Origin: CAXBBB01 sp963815505
Lineage (GTDB): Bacteria; Bacteroidota; Rhodothermia; Rhodothermales; BA12
Assembly: GCA_963815505.1 (NCBI GenBank)
Contig: CAWFGU010000010.1
Span: forward strand, 62,001-126,000
DNA length: 64,000 nt
Direction of reading: 5' to 3'
Part shown: positions 61,855 through 64,000 of the stretch, in pieces
Layout of the letters: each line of letters opens with the position of its first letter
Position numbering within the stretch: position 1 is the first letter of the stretch
Made by a program: the position numbers and the translations under genes
Notes under the pieces: generated by a model
Seen by the model: only the letters and a program-made list of their open reading frames with translations
Databases searched by the model: none
What the model was told of the DNA's origin: nothing

Positions 61855-62610
61855 TCAGTCCTCGATTCCCAGCAACTCGTTGTACACAACACGAACGGTA
61901 TCGATAGCTGTGTCGAACGACTCGACGAGCGTTCCTTCAGCTTCGATCTGAGGCGTGTGGACGACCGCATCGGCATGGGAAAGCGCCAGTTGGCGCAGCG
62001 TATCACCGACGGCAGCATCGCCCGACATCAGGGCCACTGAGGCCGCGTCGAGCTGGGCGTCGGCGTCGTAGGCATCGGGCGTGTAGACGATCTTGGCGCC
62101 GCCGATCAACTCATCGTCGGCAAACTCCTTGCGGATGACGTAGGGTGTCAGCGCCCCCACCCATCCGGCAGCATGGACGATGTCCGGCGACCAGCCCAGG
62201 TTGCGGATCGTGGCGAGGACGGCTCGCCCAAAAAAGAGGGAGCGGAACGCGTTGTCTTCGAAGATGACTTCGTCCTTGCGCGCTTTGTACGTGCCCTTGC
62301 GCTTGAAGTAGGCGACGCTCTCGACGAAATACACCTGGAGTCGGATGCCAGGGATCGACGCGACTTTGATCTTAACCGTCTCGGTTTCGTCGCCCATGGT
62401 GACCTGCGCGCCCGAAAGCCGAATCACCTCGTGCAGACGGTTCTTGCGCTCGGAAATGATGCCGAAGCGCGGCATGAGGATGCGCAGTTCGAAATCTCCG
62501 GATTCCTGCAGCTGCTCGGGAAGCTGACGCACCAGGTCGGCGACATCGGTGGTCGTGAGAAACGGTGTAGCTTCGCTCGCGACGAACAGCACCCGGGTGG
62601 GCGTAGCCAT
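61855..62610 (-). CDS. Half-length glycogen/starch-synthase-like protein (GT5 N-terminal domain)
   Basis: 251 residues matching only the N-terminal Rossmann domain of glycogen synthase (GT5). VLFVASEATPFLTTTDVADL is followed by LRILMPRFGIISERKNRLHEV, VYFVESVAYFKRKG, FGRAVLATIRNLGWSPDIVHAAGWVGALTPYVI and IVYTPDAYDADAQ. The C-terminal GT-B domain with the KxGL donor site is absent. The canonical KxGGLADV donor loop is degraded to TTTDVADL, so glucosyl transfer from ADP-glucose is unlikely. The half protein next to DUF4270 is a conserved Bacteroidota arrangement; its function is unknown. The ATG at 62610 is clear. Confidence 0.85.
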   Translation of the reverse strand: MATPTRVLFVASEATPFLTTTDVADLVRQLPEQLQESGDFELRILMPRFGIISERKNRLHEVIRLSGAQVTMGDETETVKIKVASIPGIRLQVYFVESVAYFKRKGTYKARKDEVIFEDNAFRSLFFGRAVLATIRNLGWSPDIVHAAGWVGALTPYVIRKEFADDELIGGAKIVYTPDAYDADAQLDAASVALMSGDAAVGDTLRQLALSHADAVVHTPQIEAEGTLVESFDTAIDTVRVVYNELLGIED

Positions 62611-62746
62611 ACAGACTGGAGGTTTACGAACTGAATAAAGGAACGTCTAAAAATACGCCACGACAGCTAGTCGGTCCAACTTCCATTATGTCGCCTCTCG
62701 TCATCGCCCGCCGAGCTTCCGCCTAGAAGCGGCATCGGCACTCGGT

Positions 62747-64000
62747 TCAGCGCGGCTGCTCCTGCTCGCGCAGCGTCTCGAAGTAGCGCCGGATCAGGGC
62801 TTCGTACTCGGGCGCGTAGCCGCTCTCGAGCGCGCGGATGAGGTCGCGTCGGAGCTGCTCGGCACGCTCGGGCGGCGGCAGTGGTGTGCCGGGCGGGCGC
62901 GGCTGCTCGTCGCCGGGGCGGCCTTCGCGTCTTTCCTCCTCGCCTCGCTGCTGACTGGCGTTTTGCGCTTGCAGTAAACGCGTGAGGATACGCTGCTGCC
63001 GTTCGAGAAGCGGTCGGTCGGCTTGTCCGCGCGAGAGTTGGTCGATCGTCTCGGCCATCTGCTGCGCGGCGTCTTCCATTTGTCGCAGCATTTGCCCCTC
63101 AGCGCCCGATCCGTCGCCCTCCAAGCTGCGACTCATCTCGCGCAGTTCGCGGCGTATGCGCGCCTGCTGCTCGCCGATCTGCCGTAGCCGTTCTGATCCC
63201 TGGCCGCTTTTGCGCTGGCCTGCCGTCTGGTTGAGGTGCTCCTGAATCTGCTGGTTCAGCCCTTGCTGCTGCTGCCCCATTTGCTGGAGCTGCTGCATCA
63301 TTTGCTGCATCGACTGGCCGCTGCCGCTCTGGCTGTTTTGCGAGCTCATGGCCTGATCGAGCAGCCTGCTCAGCCGGAGCGCGAGTTCGTTGAGTTGCGT
63401 CATGGCCGCGCGCTGCCGGGCTGCTGCCGGTGAGGGGCGGCGCTCGCCTAGCTCGTCGGTTGCCGCATTCATCTCGCGTAGCCCGTCTCCCGCGATGCGC
63501 TGGACAGCGCGCGTCACGTTGGGCGCCCGGCTGGCGATGCTGGTCAGCGTGTCGATGACGACCTCGAACGACTCGCGAATTTGCGTTTGCGCCCTCGCTC
63601 CGTCGCGCAGAGCCGGACTGTCGGCGGCGAGGCTCTGTACGTCGTAGCGCAGCGCTTCTTGCTGCTCAGAAAGCAGGAGTACGTCGTCGAGTGCCCGGCG
63701 CAGGGCCGTGATGTTGAGTTGGTCCTTCTGCTGCTGCATCTGCTGCTGCATCTGCTGCAGCTGGCTCTTGAGCTGACGCATTTGCTGCTGGCTCTGCTGC
63801 TGCTGCGACTGCTGCTGCTGGCCGGTCTGGCCCTGCTTCATCTGCTCAGCCGTCTGCCGCATCTGCTCGGACGTTGACTGGGTGCCGGACTGCTGGCGGG
63901 CTTGATCGAGCTTGTTCTCGTCGGCTGAACGCGCTTCTTCCATCCGCTCGCGTAATTCGTCGAGTTCGGCGTTGAGCGAGTCGGCCTTCTCGGCGGCCGC
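62747..64000 (-). CDS. DUF4175-like coiled-coil protein, 3' part (runs off the window)
   Basis: At least 417 residues; the frame stays open to the window edge, so the N-terminus lies outside. The visible part is the Gln-rich, highly helical C-terminus of a DUF4175-type protein: QQMRQLKSQLQQMQQQMQQQ, LQAQNASQQRGEEE, a helical LSRLLDQAM segment and QMEDAAQQMAETIDQLSRGQADRPLLE. The Pro-rich linker and the end GYAPEYEALIRRYFETLREQEQPR are typical of the family. The usual N-terminal membrane helices should lie upstream, outside the window. The function is unknown; the coiled coils suggest a structural envelope role. Confidence 0.75.
   Translation of the reverse strand, partial: AAAEKADSLNAELDELRERMEEARSADENKLDQARQQSGTQSTSEQMRQTAEQMKQGQTGQQQQSQQQQSQQQMRQLKSQLQQMQQQMQQQKDQLNITALRRALDDVLLLSEQQEALRYDVQSLAADSPALRDGARAQTQIRESFEVVIDTLTSIASRAPNVTRAVQRIAGDGLREMNAATDELGERRPSPAAARQRAAMTQLNELALRLSRLLDQAMSSQNSQSGSGQSMQQMMQQLQQMGQQQQGLNQQIQEHLNQTAGQRKSGQGSERLRQIGEQQARIRRELREMSRSLEGDGSGAEGQMLRQMEDAAQQMAETIDQLSRGQADRPLLERQQRILTRLLQAQNASQQRGEEERREGRPGDEQPRPPGTPLPPPERAEQLRRDLIRALESGYAPEYEALIRRYFETLREQEQPR

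Noticed and set aside
63720..63850. Repeated CTG-CTG-TTG triplets that look like a microsatellite
   Set aside because: They encode the Gln-rich coiled coil of the DUF4175-like protein on the minus strand and are broken by other codons; the coding explanation suffices.
1..64000. CRISPR arrays, insertion sequences, prophage or toxin-antitoxin genes
   Set aside because: I saw no regularly spaced direct repeats, transposase or phage structural motifs, and no small paired toxin-antitoxin frames with family signatures.

Overview
The window is about 64 kb of high-GC chromosomal DNA. It most likely comes from a member of the Bacteroidota/Rhodothermota group, close to the Rhodothermales. Support for this comes from several kinds of gene: a T9SS-type C-terminal sorting domain, a DUF4270 lipoprotein next to a half-length starch-synthase-like protein, a DUF5686/CarboxypepD_reg outer-membrane protein, an ECF sigma/FecR pair with a DUF4974-like tail, an S46 dipeptidyl-peptidase, two Skp/OmpH paralogues after BamA, and -7 elements of the TAnnTTTG kind. 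This is an inference from gene content, not a phylogeny. I see no prophage, insertion sequence, CRISPR array or rRNA. The only RNA gene found is one tRNA-Leu.

Layout. 0-8 kb: prfA, a YaaW-family protein, a minus-strand operon (alpha/beta hydrolase plus two bPH2 membrane proteins), and the ergothioneine genes egtB-egtD. 8-20.4 kb: an orphan NarL-type regulator, an M1 peptidase, a secreted beta-propeller T9SS substrate (frameshifted), a TPR protein, a secreted conserved protein, two tandem outer-membrane barrel paralogues and a GH16-like secreted protein (frameshifted). 20.6-33.8 kb: lpd, an MBL hydrolase, then the envelope cluster dxr-rseP-(small membrane protein)-uppS-bamA-skp-skp and an OmpR/histidine-kinase pair. 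33.9-43.4 kb: a dihydroorotase-like protein without its metal ligands, a nuclease-family protein, a conserved hypothetical, a propionyl-CoA carboxylase beta subunit, an ankyrin segment joined to YceH/DUF480, a short asparaginase-domain protein, a DMT transporter and ECF sigma/FecR. 43.4-51.8 kb: tRNA-Leu, a small stand-alone protein unit, an S46 peptidase, a phosphomutase-like enzyme with a divergent DprA, a patatin and a DUF5686 protein. 51.8-64 kb is almost entirely minus strand: eno-ftsB-ROK kinase-lptD-BON, and a cluster DUF4175-starch-synthase-like-DUF4270-barrel-TPR ending at a terminator.

The strongest theme is envelope biogenesis: isoprenoid supply (dxr), lipid carrier (uppS), envelope-stress proteolysis (rseP), OMP assembly and chaperones (bamA, two skp), LPS export (lptD), division (ftsB), and many secreted or barrel proteins. 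The second theme is proteins that keep a family fold but have lost hallmark residues: PyrC-like without HxH, a ROK kinase without its zinc cysteines, DprA-like without the GSR motif, and a starch-synthase N-half without its glucosyl-donor loop. An S46 peptidase also has an unusual residue at its specificity position.

At least five loci (beta-propeller, GH16-like, small membrane protein, ankyrin/YceH, lptD) have broken reading frames. Every break I could define is restored by removing one base. One of these genes is lptD, which is normally essential, so sequence or assembly insertions are the first explanation to test before calling pseudogenes.
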